This document shows positions 55,618 through 64,000 of a stretch of DNA of 64,000 nt, piece after piece. The stretch's first letter is position 1. Every line of letters begins with the position of its first letter. This DNA is from Asaia lannensis NBRC 102526. GTDB taxonomy: Bacteria; Pseudomonadota; Alphaproteobacteria; Acetobacterales; Acetobacteraceae. A model generated the notes under the pieces. The model was not told the origin of the DNA. It did not search any database and saw nothing but the letters and a program-made list of their open reading frames with translations. The position numbers and the translations under genes are program-made. The DNA is taken from contig NZ_JAMXQU010000002.1 of the NCBI RefSeq assembly GCF_024054035.1, forward strand, positions 62,001-126,000, written 5' to 3'.

Positions 55618-56781
55618 CTACTGCGCGTCCTGATCCCGTACCGGCGCGCGGTAGAAATAGACAATCAGCCCGGCGATCAGCGCAAGGAACGCACCACTCA
55701 TCGAAACCGCGCCATAGCCCAGCCCCTGGGACAGCACGACACCGCCAAGCCACGCTCCGAGTGCGTTGCCGAGATTGAACGCGCCGATATTGACCGAAGA
55801 AGCCAGAGCTGGCGCACCACGCGCTGCCTGCATCGTGCGCATTTGCAGGGCAGGCATGATCGCAAACGACGCCGCACTCCACACCAGTATCCCGATAATC
55901 GCGCCAAAGGATGAGACAGCGATGAAAGGATAGACAAGCATGATGCCGCCAAGCACAGGCAGCATGAGCAGAAGAGCGAAACGCGTCGAACGGTCGGCCA
56001 GTCGCCCACCGAGCGCCGCACCGATGCTGAAGCCAACACCGATCGTCATGAGAGCCAGCGTAACGAGGCCGTCGCCCGCATGGGTAATGCTGTGCAGGAA
56101 CGGGGCAATATAGGTGTAGAGCATGAACATGATGCCAGCCCCGAGCGTGGTGACGGCGAGCGCAAGCAACACCTCTGTGCCCATGAGAACACGCAGCTCG
56201 CCCATGATATCGGGTCGCACGGAACGCCCTCTTGGTGGCAGGGCCAGGCTGAGTGCCAGCACTGCCACGGCACCCAGAAGCGCCGTAACGAGAAAGGCGC
56301 TACGCCAGCCCATCGTATCGCCAAGCCAGGTCGCCGCCGGGACACCGAAAATATTGGCAATCGTCAGCCCCATGAACATTGACGCCACCGCAGAGGCACG
56401 GCGCTCCGGCGCGACCACGCTCGAGGCCTCAACCGCGCCCAGACCGAAAAATGCTCCATGAGACAGCGACGTGACGACGCGCCATATCATGAGCATCGTG
56501 TAGCTATGACTGAGACCGGACCCGAGATTACCGACGATATAAAGCCCCATCAGCCCGATCAGCGCGGCCTTGCGCGATACCGCACCGAGCAGCAATGTCA
56601 TGATGGGTGCGCCGATCATGACACCGAACGCATAGGCACTGACCAGGCTACCCGCCTTGGGCACACTGATATGCAGATCCTGGGCGATGACAGGCAAAAG
56701 CCCCATCGGGGTAAATTCTGTCGTGCCGATGGCGAAAGCGCCCACGGCCAGTGCGAGAAGCGCATTACGTGCGGATCCCAT
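55618..56781 (-). CDS. MFS transporter, DHA1 (AraJ/PbuE-like)
   Basis: A 387-residue 12-helix DHA1 transporter. It starts ALLALAVGAFAIGTTEFTPMGLLPVIA, the AraJ/YdhP/PbuE signature, with SYAFGVMIGAPIMT and SHGAFFGLGAVEA. PbuE members export purines, which would fit this locus, but arabinose- and drug-type exporters share the pattern. The ATG at 56781 has GGGGG 5 bases upstream; an in-frame extension to 56844 lacks a site. It lies between two rightward catabolic genes but reads the other way. Confidence 0.85.
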   Translation of the reverse strand: MGSARNALLALAVGAFAIGTTEFTPMGLLPVIAQDLHISVPKAGSLVSAYAFGVMIGAPIMTLLLGAVSRKAALIGLMGLYIVGNLGSGLSHSYTMLMIWRVVTSLSHGAFFGLGAVEASSVVAPERRASAVASMFMGLTIANIFGVPAATWLGDTMGWRSAFLVTALLGAVAVLALSLALPPRGRSVRPDIMGELRVLMGTEVLLALAVTTLGAGIMFMLYTYIAPFLHSITHAGDGLVTLALMTIGVGFSIGAALGGRLADRSTRFALLLMLPVLGGIMLVYPFIAVSSFGAIIGILVWSAASFAIMPALQMRTMQAARGAPALASSVNIGAFNLGNALGAWLGGVVLSQGLGYGAVSMSGAFLALIAGLIVYFYRAPVRDQDAQ

Positions 56782-56890
56782 TATACCCCCTGTTGAATTA
56801 AAGCTTGCGCAAGTTCTTCTTACTTTGCAGATCCCGCCCGCCATGGCACGAGTTTATCCTTGTATTTCCACAAGGAGCCCGAGCGAGACC

Positions 56891-58210
56891 ATGACGACGC
56901 CCTTTGCCGATAGCAATCACGATGCCCTCTGGCTTCCGTTCACCGCCAATCGCCAGTTCCGCGACGCACCGCGCATGCTGGTTTCGGCCAAGGGCATGTA
57001 TTACCGCGACGATAAAGGGCGCGAGATCCTCGATGGCTGCGCCGGCCTGTGGTGCGTCAATGCAGGTCACGGTCAGCCGCGTATCGTCGAAGCCGTCCAG
57101 AAAACGGTCGCGACACTCGATTTCGCCCCGGCCTTTCAGATGGCCCATCCGCTGGCATTCGAGGCTGCCGATCGCGTAGCGCGTCTGGCCCCCAACCCGC
57201 TCAATCACGTCTTTTTCTGCAATTCCGGCTCGGAAGCGGGTGACACCGCTCTGAAAATCGCCATCGCCTATCATCGCCTGCGTGGCGAGGGCACACGCAC
57301 ACGCCTGATCGGTCGCGAACGCGCCTATCACGGGGTTGGATTCGGCGGCATTTCCGTTGGCGGCATCTCAGGCAACCGCAAGCTTTACGGATCGCTGCTG
57401 ACCGGTGTGGATCATCTGCCTCACACACTCGATCTGCGTCGTAACGCCTTCTCGCGTGGTCTGCCGGAACACGGCGCGGAGCTTGCAGACGATCTGGAGC
57501 GCATCGTGGCGCTCCACGATGCGTCGAATATCGCCGCCGTCATTGTCGAGCCCATGGCGGGATCGACCGGCGTTCTTCCTGCTCCAAAAGGCTATCTCAA
57601 ACGCCTGCGCGAAATCTGCACGAAACATGGAATCGTGCTGATCTTCGACGAGGTCATTACCGGATTCGGCCGTCTCGGCGCGTCTTTCGCTGCCGAAAAA
57701 TACGGTGTCGTGCCCGACATCATGACCGTGGCGAAAGGCATCACCAACGGTACCATTCCCATGGGTGCCAATATCGTCTCGGACGAGATTTTCGAGGCCT
57801 TCATGCAGGGGCCGCGCGAAGCCATCGATCTGCCTCATGGCTACACCTATACGGCGCATCCCGTTGCCTGTGCCGCTGCCATTGCAACGCTCGACACCTA
57901 TGCGCACGACCATCTTTTCGAACGCGCCGCCGCTCTATCGCCCTATTTCGAAGAAGCGGCCCATTCCCTGCGCGGCGCCCCGCATGTGGTCGATATCCGC
58001 AATGAGGGCCTGGTAGCCGGAATCGAGCTTGCCCCGCGCGTCGCCAAGACCACACGGGCCTATGAGGTGTTCGAGCGGGCTTTCCACGAAGGGGTTCTGC
58101 TGCGCTACACAGGCGATATCATCGCTGTTTCACCGCCGCTCATCATCGAAAAGAACGAGATCGATCGTATTTTCGAGACGATCGGCCGCATTCTCAAATC
58201 GGTCGACTGA
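56891..58210 (+). CDS. class III omega-amino acid (beta-alanine):pyruvate aminotransferase
   Basis: A 439-residue PLP aminotransferase. The PLP lysine is K282 in VAKGITNG, with the cofactor Asp D253 in IFDEVITGFG. The N-terminal WLPFTANRQF and AGLWCVNAGH are typical of beta-alanine:pyruvate transaminases. The usual role is to move the amino group of beta-alanine to pyruvate. In a urate cluster it might instead act on ureidoglycine, although the known ureidoglycine transaminase is class V. AAGGAG lies 13 bases before the ATG. It ends in a strong terminator. Confidence 0.88.
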   Translation: MTTPFADSNHDALWLPFTANRQFRDAPRMLVSAKGMYYRDDKGREILDGCAGLWCVNAGHGQPRIVEAVQKTVATLDFAPAFQMAHPLAFEAADRVARLAPNPLNHVFFCNSGSEAGDTALKIAIAYHRLRGEGTRTRLIGRERAYHGVGFGGISVGGISGNRKLYGSLLTGVDHLPHTLDLRRNAFSRGLPEHGAELADDLERIVALHDASNIAAVIVEPMAGSTGVLPAPKGYLKRLREICTKHGIVLIFDEVITGFGRLGASFAAEKYGVVPDIMTVAKGITNGTIPMGANIVSDEIFEAFMQGPREAIDLPHGYTYTAHPVACAAAIATLDTYAHDHLFERAAALSPYFEEAAHSLRGAPHVVDIRNEGLVAGIELAPRVAKTTRAYEVFERAFHEGVLLRYTGDIIAVSPPLIIEKNEIDRIFETIGRILKSVD

Positions 58211-58250
58211 AAAAAGACCCGGCTCAGCCCTGTTTGCGCCGGGTCTTTCC
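58211..58250. terminator. strong bidirectional terminator
   Basis: AAGACCCGGC and GCCGGGTCTT form a 10-bp stem preceded by an A-run and followed by TTCC, directly after the aminotransferase stop and before the convergent cdh stop. Confidence 0.88.
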
Positions 58251-58315
58251 AGGCATTCCAGATCCGTCGGGAAGCGTGGATACGTGCCTTCGCGATCCGA
58301 CCCGTAACGTGCGGA

Positions 58316-59074
58316 TCAGTGTGCGTTCGGGGTGTGGGCTTCCTGAGACAGAAGACCATGGCAGGCATGATCCTGTATTTCCTCACCGGAAGCGCGATCG
58401 TCGTCATGCGCCACGTCGTCAAGCAGGGCATAGCCCCTGCCCAGCGGCGCCAGAACAAGGGTGTGATCGCCCATCTCGCGCTCGGGTTGCGCCAGCGAGG
58501 CGGCCAGAATTCGAAATGGCGAACCATTCAGCGTGGCCAGATACAGGGCCCGGTACGCATGACCGTTGATCGGCTCAGGCAGATAAGACCATGACGGCCC
58601 GATACGATCGGCATAACGGTCGAGCAGCGCTCTGACCGAAGGGTCGATACAGTCGAGATGGATATGAAGCTGGTTCTGCGACCGCCCTTTCGAGGAGTTG
58701 ATCGCCAGAGACAGCATGGTCTCTGGAATCTCCTGCCCGTAATCGGTCGCGACGCGCGTGCGATAGGTCCAGGCTTGCGCAAAATAGTTCGGCGCATCCT
58801 CACGCAAAAGCGCCACGCTCTCCATACCCGTCACCTTGTCGGTCGGGATCAGCAGATATTGCCCACGCCCCTCGATCGAGTGCAGCAGGGCAAAACCGTG
58901 GCCTTGGTCATAGACTGTGCAGGGCTTAAGCCCGGCAGCGCATTTCTGATGTACCAGCTTCCACAAAATGTCAGGATCACGATCCTTGTGGATAACAGTC
59001 GCCGCATGAGCGGGCAGAACGGCGATGCTTCCGGCCCCGAACAGAACAGCCAGAACGCGCAACGCCCTCAGCAT
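58316..59074 (-). CDS. cdh: CDP-diacylglycerol diphosphatase
   Basis: Cdh splits CDP-diacylglycerol into CMP and phosphatidate, facing the periplasm. The 252-residue product has a signal-anchor (LRVLAVLFGAGSIAVLPAHA), DILWKLVHQKCAAG, and the HIT-like H-I-H in NQLHIHLDCI, with W-S-Y-L and RALYLA in the second half. The start overlaps the ppx stop, so it is coupled to the polyphosphate genes. Cdh is less often annotated in alphaproteobacteria, but the motifs are clear. Confidence 0.87.
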   Translation of the reverse strand: MLRALRVLAVLFGAGSIAVLPAHAATVIHKDRDPDILWKLVHQKCAAGLKPCTVYDQGHGFALLHSIEGRGQYLLIPTDKVTGMESVALLREDAPNYFAQAWTYRTRVATDYGQEIPETMLSLAINSSKGRSQNQLHIHLDCIDPSVRALLDRYADRIGPSWSYLPEPINGHAYRALYLATLNGSPFRILAASLAQPEREMGDHTLVLAPLGRGYALLDDVAHDDDRASGEEIQDHACHGLLSQEAHTPNAH

Positions 59075-60561
59075 GAACGCGTCATCGCCGGCAAATTCAT
59101 GCTCTGCCCCAGACGTTCGAGACGGCGTTTGACACCGCCGCCCGCAGCGAAGCTGCTCTGCTCATTATGGTTCAGGCACAGAACGCCATCATCGATCTCG
59201 AGCGACGTGTTTTTCAGCAGGGCTGCCGTTCCGCCACAGATCGTATAGGCAAGACGCAGCGCGAAACCGAGCTGGACCGCACGATCGCAATCCTCAGGCG
59301 GCAACAACCGGCGCGACACCTCCATCAGAGGATCGGCGGGATCGGCTTCATAACGTACGGCGAGAGTCAACGCCACGAAAGCGCGGGCCTGATGATCGAA
59401 CCCCACGCCATGCATGCGCATAACGCGAAGATAGGTCTGTGCGGCGCGGTATTCGGGATGATCGAATGAGCCGATATCGGACATGCGACAGGCCATATCG
59501 CGCAACGCAGTTTCTGAGGGCGTCTCGTGCTGGAAAATCGGTGCAGTCCAGCGCACAAGATCGCCCGGCAGCTCGATGCTGCGGCTCAGACGCTGGGCCG
59601 TTTCATCGGCCAGCGCACGGCAGGGGTCGAGCGAGGCCACAGCCTGACCGACCTTGCGCATATACCAGCCTTCACGCAGGCCATCGACGCTGAACACGAT
59701 CTGCGAGGGCTGCACGATACGCATCAGACGGCGCAGAACGGTGGCCGAGAACGGCACGTCATCCAGACGCTTGCGCGGAAAACCTGGCACCTTCTCAAGC
59801 ATCTTGCGCGGCGTGTCGATCAGCCAGGTGACCATCTCGCGCGCTTCATCGGCACCCATGGTGTAAAGATGAACGATGTTGAGCGGATAATGCGTGCGTG
59901 CAATCTGTAGACGCGCCAGCGCACGGAACGCCCCGCCCACGAGATAGAGCGGCTTGCCTTTCAATGCAGGCAGCCAGTCTACATCGTCCAGATCGGCTTC
60001 AACGATTTCACGTGCCCGTTTGAGGTCCCCGCCCGAACGGTCGGACAGGCGAATAACGCCCAGCGGCTTGGTGCAGGCCTCATGATGACGGCCGCCAGCC
60101 ACACGGATCAGTTCGAGCGAACCGCCCCCGATATCGGCCACGACGCCATCGGCATCCGGCAGACCGCAGAGCACGCCGGTCGCTGCGTAATCGGCTTCTT
60201 CCTCACCGGAAAGGATGCGGATCGGCACATCGGGCATGCATTCGTGCAGGGTCTCGACAAACTCATGACCGTTGCTGGCATCGCGCACGGCGGCAGTGGC
60301 GAGCACCTCGAAAGGGTGTGCATCCATGGCGCGCGCAATGGCGTTGAACCGCGTCATCACATCGCGCGCAAGAACGAGGCCATCCTCATTGAGGCGACCG
60401 GTCTGCTCCAGACCGCGCCCCAGACGAAGCGTCGCCTTTTCGTTGAAGATCGGAATAGGGTTGCGTGTGACGCCCTCGAACACGACCAGTCGAACGGAGT
60501 TCGACCCCAGATCGACAATCGCTGCGCGGTGATGGCCTTGCGGAACGTCAGAACCCGTCAC
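59068..60561 (-). CDS. ppx: exopolyphosphatase / Ppx-GppA family
   Basis: A 497-residue member of the Ppx/GppA family (ASKHA fold). It has the N-terminal AIVDLGSNSVRLVVFE, ATAAVRDASNG, the GEEEA loop (ILSGEEEADYAATGV) and DIGGGSLEL. A C-terminal HD-like helical domain follows. It degrades polyphosphate or pppGpp. I chose the GTG at 60561, 13 bases after the ppk stop with a GAGGG site; longer starts up to 60723 would lie inside ppk. ppk and ppx side by side are a standard pair. Confidence 0.92.
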   Translation of the reverse strand: MTGSDVPQGHHRAAIVDLGSNSVRLVVFEGVTRNPIPIFNEKATLRLGRGLEQTGRLNEDGLVLARDVMTRFNAIARAMDAHPFEVLATAAVRDASNGHEFVETLHECMPDVPIRILSGEEEADYAATGVLCGLPDADGVVADIGGGSLELIRVAGGRHHEACTKPLGVIRLSDRSGGDLKRAREIVEADLDDVDWLPALKGKPLYLVGGAFRALARLQIARTHYPLNIVHLYTMGADEAREMVTWLIDTPRKMLEKVPGFPRKRLDDVPFSATVLRRLMRIVQPSQIVFSVDGLREGWYMRKVGQAVASLDPCRALADETAQRLSRSIELPGDLVRWTAPIFQHETPSETALRDMACRMSDIGSFDHPEYRAAQTYLRVMRMHGVGFDHQARAFVALTLAVRYEADPADPLMEVSRRLLPPEDCDRAVQLGFALRLAYTICGGTAALLKNTSLEIDDGVLCLNHNEQSSFAAGGGVKRRLERLGQSMNLPAMTRSC

Positions 60562-60574
60562 TCTACCCTCTTTC

Positions 60575-62914
60575 TCAATCTTCCCGGATACGCTCCGGTC
60601 GTTCGCGGCGACCCGCATCCTTGTCCTGCGGTTTCTCCCTGGCCGCCGAGCCACGCCCGGAAAGCGAGGGATTATGCATGAAATACTCATGCGCCGAGAA
60701 GGGATTAGCCCCCGGAGATACACGATGCCAATCCCCCCGGGCAGAAAGCACCCAGCTTTGCAGCGTGTCGCGCAGATCCATGGTCATGATCTGGCCCAGT
60801 ATCTGGGCATGAACGGTCGGATTGAAGATGGGCACCATGGCTTCGACACGGCGATCCATGTTTCGCCCCATCCAGTCTGCCGACGAAATGAACACCTTGG
60901 CCTTGTGCGACGGCATGCGATGACCGTTGCCAAAAGCGAAGATACGCGCATGTTCGAGAAAGCGCCCGACAATCGAGCGTATCTCGATATTTTCCGACAG
61001 GCCCGGCACACCGGGGCGCAGGCAGCATATTCCGCGTATGATCCCGACCACCTTCACCCCGGCGCGCGACGCGCGATAAAGCGCATCGATCAGTGACGGA
61101 TCGACCAAGGAATTCATCTTGAGCCAGATCTTTGCCGGTCGCCCTGCCTTGGCGTGGGCTATCTCGCCGTCGATCAGATCCATGAGCGTATCACGCAGGG
61201 TGATGGGGGCGAAAGCGAGCGCCTCCATATCCACCGGCGTCGCATAGCCCGTCATATAGTTGAAAAGCTTGGCGGAATCGCTGGCGAGCTGCGGGTCGCA
61301 GGTGAAAAACGACAGGTCGGTATAAATACGCGCGGTGATCGGATGGTAATTACCCGTCCCGAAATGCGCATAGGACCGCAGTCCGCCCGCTTCGCGGCGT
61401 ACGATCAGGCTTAGCTTCGCATGGGTCTTGAGATGGGTGAAGCCGAATACGACCTGTACCCCTGCCGATTCGAGCGACCGGGCCAGACGTATATTGGCCT
61501 CTTCATCGAAACGCGCGCGCAACTCCACCATGGCCGTGACGGATTTACCGAGCTCCGCCGCCTCGATCAGCGCCCGCACGATCGGACTATCGCGTGAGGT
61601 ACGATAAAGCGTCTGCTTGATCGCTACGACATTCGGATCGAGCGCAGCCTGTTTGAGGAACTGCACCACCACATCGAAGCTCTCGAACGGGTGGTGAACC
61701 ACGATGTCCTTGGCGCGTATGGCAGCAAAGCAATCGCCGTCATAATCGCGGATGCGCTCAGGGAAGCGCGGCGTGTAGGGCTTGAACAGAAGATCGGGAC
61801 GGTCCGAGACGATCATCTGCTTGAGGTCGACAACACCGATGATATCGGGCTGAACCACGACATCATCCTTGGCAACATCGAGCTCCTCGGCAAACTCACG
61901 CCCCATGCTTTCCGGAATGGAGGCATCGAGCGCGAGATGGATCCCGACGCCACGACGACGCTGCTTGAGTGCCGTTTCGTAAGACAGAACCAGATCTTCC
62001 GCCTCATCCTCGAATTCGACATCCGAGTCACGGATGATGCGCAGAACGCCGCCTTCGGCAATTTCCATACCGGGAAACAGGCGATCGATATGCAGACGGA
62101 TCACGTCTTCCAGCGCCACGAAGCGGACATCCGGCCGGATATCGGGTTCTTCCTTATGAGGTGCAGGCAAACGGATGAAGCGGTCGATCTGCTGGGGCAG
62201 CAATATCAGTGCGTCCATCGAAAAACCGGGAACGGACGGATCGTGCAGCCGCAATGCAAGCGCCATGCCCAGATTGGGAATGAAGGGCATGGGATGCGAC
62301 GGATCGATCGCGAGCGGCGTGAGAACCGGATAGATCTCGCTCTCGAATTTCGCAGCGATGCTCTCGCGTTCGGCCTCGGTCAGTTCTTCCCGCGTGCACA
62401 GGCGTAGTCCAGCAGACGCAAGTTCGCTGCGGAGCATGCGCCAGATGCGCTGCTGTGCTGCAAAAAGCTTGGCGGCGCTGCGTCTCACACTTGTTAGCTG
62501 ACGCGCCGGGGTCAGTCCGTCAGCCGACGGAACGACAAGTCCCTCGCGCACCTGTCCAACCAGCCCGGCCACACGCACAGAATAGAATTCATCGAGATTG
62601 CTGGCGCTGATGGAAAGGAAGCGCAGGCGCTCAAGCAGCGGATGACGGCTGTTTTCAGCCTCTTCAATAACGCGCTGGTTGAAATCGAGCCATGACAGCT
62701 CCCGATTGATGAAGCGTGAGGGCGAAGTCACAATCCCCGGGTCGGGAATACGCGCCACAGCACGCGTGGAACGAGGTGATCTCGCTTTCCTGGGGGCAGT
62801 GGTTCGGGTTGCCTTGGGAGGAGCTGCCTCTGGAGCCTTTGCTGGCGACTCCTTGTCCGACGTCGACGTCACGCGATGCATTTCCTGTTTCTGACCAATA
62901 CGTAAACGCAGCAT
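60575..62914 (-). CDS. ppk: polyphosphate kinase 1
   Basis: PPK1 makes inorganic polyphosphate from ATP. The 779-residue product has the four-domain PPK1 layout: [19 protein letters not shown] after the N-terminus, [25 protein letters not shown], the phospho-acceptor His region [11 protein letters not shown], and [19 protein letters not shown]. The first 60 residues are a Lys/Ala/Pro/Arg-rich tail not found in the E. coli enzyme. The start at 62914 has GGAG 4 bases upstream; an ATG at 62881 is an alternative. ppk, ppx and cdh form one run. Confidence 0.95.
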   Translation of the reverse strand: MLRLRIGQKQEMHRVTSTSDKESPAKAPEAAPPKATRTTAPRKARSPRSTRAVARIPDPGIVTSPSRFINRELSWLDFNQRVIEEAENSRHPLLERLRFLSISASNLDEFYSVRVAGLVGQVREGLVVPSADGLTPARQLTSVRRSAAKLFAAQQRIWRMLRSELASAGLRLCTREELTEAERESIAAKFESEIYPVLTPLAIDPSHPMPFIPNLGMALALRLHDPSVPGFSMDALILLPQQIDRFIRLPAPHKEEPDIRPDVRFVALEDVIRLHIDRLFPGMEIAEGGVLRIIRDSDVEFEDEAEDLVLSYETALKQRRRGVGIHLALDASIPESMGREFAEELDVAKDDVVVQPDIIGVVDLKQMIVSDRPDLLFKPYTPRFPERIRDYDGDCFAAIRAKDIVVHHPFESFDVVVQFLKQAALDPNVVAIKQTLYRTSRDSPIVRALIEAAELGKSVTAMVELRARFDEEANIRLARSLESAGVQVVFGFTHLKTHAKLSLIVRREAGGLRSYAHFGTGNYHPITARIYTDLSFFTCDPQLASDSAKLFNYMTGYATPVDMEALAFAPITLRDTLMDLIDGEIAHAKAGRPAKIWLKMNSLVDPSLIDALYRASRAGVKVVGIIRGICCLRPGVPGLSENIEIRSIVGRFLEHARIFAFGNGHRMPSHKAKVFISSADWMGRNMDRRVEAMVPIFNPTVHAQILGQIMTMDLRDTLQSWVLSARGDWHRVSPGANPFSAHEYFMHNPSLSGRGSAAREKPQDKDAGRRERPERIRED

Positions 62915-62972
62915 CCGCTCCGGAGCGCCCTACGTCAAACCCCTTCACCCAATCATCACAAACTTGTCGCGT

Positions 62973-63704
62973 TCAGCCCTCTTCCTCGGAGGTTTCGTGC
63001 AGAAGACCCGAAAGAACCGCACGCGCCATAGCGCGCGTGAGTGGCTTCTTCTGGGCAAGTCCTGCCTGATCGAGCCTGTCCACGGCGGCCACGATCGCAT
63101 CGCCCGTGCGCGGAAGATGACAGAGCAACCAGTCCAGAATCGGGTTGGAGACGATCATCTGGCGCTCGGCGATCAGACGAAGAAGCAGCGCAAACCGCAG
63201 TCTGTCTTCAGGTGGCAGAACCGGCACGACGGTCACAGCACGCAAACGACTGGCCAGATCGGGCAGGATAATACCCATGCGGCTCGGTGCGGTCCGCGAA
63301 GCCATAAGCAGCGTGATGCGCTGCTCGCGTGCAAGGTTGAGCAGATGCAGCAATGCCCGCTCCGATGTCACCCTGTCCAGATGATCCAGGGCGAGCGCCG
63401 CAGGCAGGGAGTCGGTCAGCTGCGCGATATCGGGCTCATCGAGCTGGGCAGCATCGATCACACGTGTATGACGTCGCGCGGCCCATATATGCAGGAGATG
63501 GGTTTTGCCGCAGCTATCCGCCCCGCAAAGCAGCAGGCGTCGATCGGGCCAGCCCGTCTGATTGAGCCAGTGGCGCGCCTGTGCATTCGACGATGCTGGG
63601 ATAAAATGCTGTGCCGCAACGCTTGCCGGCGGCTTGAGAGCAAGCGCAAGCTGGGCAGAAGCGCTCAGCGACGCCAATCCGTCATTTCCCGCTTCTTTGT
63701 CCAT
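62973..63704 (-). CDS. hda: DnaA regulatory inactivator Hda-like P-loop protein (HdaA)
   Basis: A 243-residue DnaA-like AAA+ protein without the DnaA DNA-binding domain. The P-loop is [18 protein letters not shown], and the Walker B region reads ALALDHLDR. Hda with the sliding clamp stimulates DnaA-ATP hydrolysis to prevent re-initiation. The N-terminus lacks an obvious QLPL-type clamp motif, although [11 protein letters not shown] may take that role. The ATG at 63704 fits the family; the frame extends to 63827 only over the purM leader. Divergent purM is the usual alphaproteobacterial partner. Confidence 0.82.
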   Translation of the reverse strand: MDKEAGNDGLASLSASAQLALALKPPASVAAQHFIPASSNAQARHWLNQTGWPDRRLLLCGADSCGKTHLLHIWAARRHTRVIDAAQLDEPDIAQLTDSLPAALALDHLDRVTSERALLHLLNLAREQRITLLMASRTAPSRMGIILPDLASRLRAVTVVPVLPPEDRLRFALLLRLIAERQMIVSNPILDWLLCHLPRTGDAIVAAVDRLDQAGLAQKKPLTRAMARAVLSGLLHETSEEEG

Positions 63705-63799
63705 CCAATAGCCGTTCCGGTCCTTTCCGAGCCGGGTCGGCTCCTTTAGAAGGACAGATACTAACGCAACTGGCCAGGTTTTTCGAGCGAGGCGACAGC

Positions 63800-64000
63800 A
63801 TGACCGATCCAATCTCTCCTTCAGCAAGCTATCGCCAGTCCGGTGTCGATATCGAAGCTGGCGATGCCCTGGTCGAGGCGATCAAGCCCGCCGCAAAATC
63901 GACCGACCGGCCCGGCACGATGGGCGGCCTGGGTGGCTTTGGCGCATTGTTCGATCTCAAGGCCGCGGGTTTCACCGATCCTGTTCTTGTGAGCTGCACC
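63800..64000 (+). CDS. purM: phosphoribosylformylglycinamidine cyclo-ligase, 3'-truncated by window edge
   Basis: The first 67 codons of PurM (AIR synthetase) of de novo purine synthesis. It begins [29 protein letters not shown] and shows the conserved [12 protein letters not shown] segment with VLVSCT at the edge. The ATG at 63800 has GAGG about 7 bases upstream. It is divergent from hda with a 95-base gap. The rest lies beyond the window. Confidence 0.93.
   Translation, partial: MTDPISPSASYRQSGVDIEAGDALVEAIKPAAKSTDRPGTMGGLGGFGALFDLKAAGFTDPVLVSCT

Overview
This 64-kb window is chromosomal DNA of a high-GC alphaproteobacterium, most likely an acetic acid bacterium (Acetobacteraceae, in the Asaia/Gluconobacter/Kozakia range). 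The assignment rests on alphaproteobacterial gene neighbourhoods (yfgM-bamB-der; hda divergent from purM; lysA next to a TIGR02302/DUF4175 membrane protein; an lptM-type lipoprotein directly after argH) and on an IS5-type element with the terminal sequence style seen in acetic acid bacteria. No rRNA or species marker is present, so genus-level naming is inference. Genes are dense and mostly joined by 4-base ATGA overlaps.

Layout. 1-2.7 kb: lipid A/Kdo genes waaA (cut by the window start), lpxK and an LpxL-type acyltransferase. 2.9-10.2 kb: a small unknown gene, an LpoA-like lipoprotein divergent from rsmI, lolA, gshA, rsmE, ubiA and a methyltransferase. 10.3-14.7 kb: an MFS exporter with a dienelactone hydrolase, a GntP-type permease and an isochorismatase-like hydrolase. 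14.7-18.2 kb: der, bamB and a YfgM-like gene. 18.4-19.8 kb: a class A beta-lactamase and a small secreted protein. 19.8-27.9 kb: a long leftward run with a dihydroorotase, an asparagine-synthase-like enzyme, two glycosyltransferases, dnaQ, coaE, aroE and an N-formylglutamate amidohydrolase. 28-31.5 kb: argH, an LptM-like lipoprotein, gluQ, an HNH protein and an ArsC/Spx-like protein.

31.5-34.4 kb is an AT-rich accessory island. It holds a possible phage-gene remnant, a solitary phospholipase-D-type nuclease gene and a decayed IS5-family transposase. 34.4-42.8 kb returns to core genes: guaA, a small lipoprotein, two identical tRNA-Arg(ACG) genes, an orphan response regulator, a secreted trypsin-like protease, cdd, lysA and the DUF4175 protein. 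A TonB-dependent receptor follows at 43.2-46.2 kb.

46.3-58.2 kb is the most distinctive block: a purine-ring (urate/allantoin) catabolism cluster. It carries 5-hydroxyisourate hydrolase, OHCU decarboxylase, allantoinase (PuuE type), an HpxW/gamma-glutamyltranspeptidase-like Ntn hydrolase, an AtzE/HpxY-type amidase with its tiny GatC/AtzG-like partner, an unassigned FAD/NAD(P) oxidoreductase and a secreted HAD acid phosphatase. On the opposite strand are a TetR/RutR-like regulator, an M20 amidohydrolase and a class III aminotransferase; an MFS exporter lies between the last two. No recognised urate oxidase lies in the window.

58.3-64 kb: CDP-diacylglycerol diphosphatase, exopolyphosphatase, polyphosphate kinase and hda on the minus strand, and divergent purM cut by the window end.
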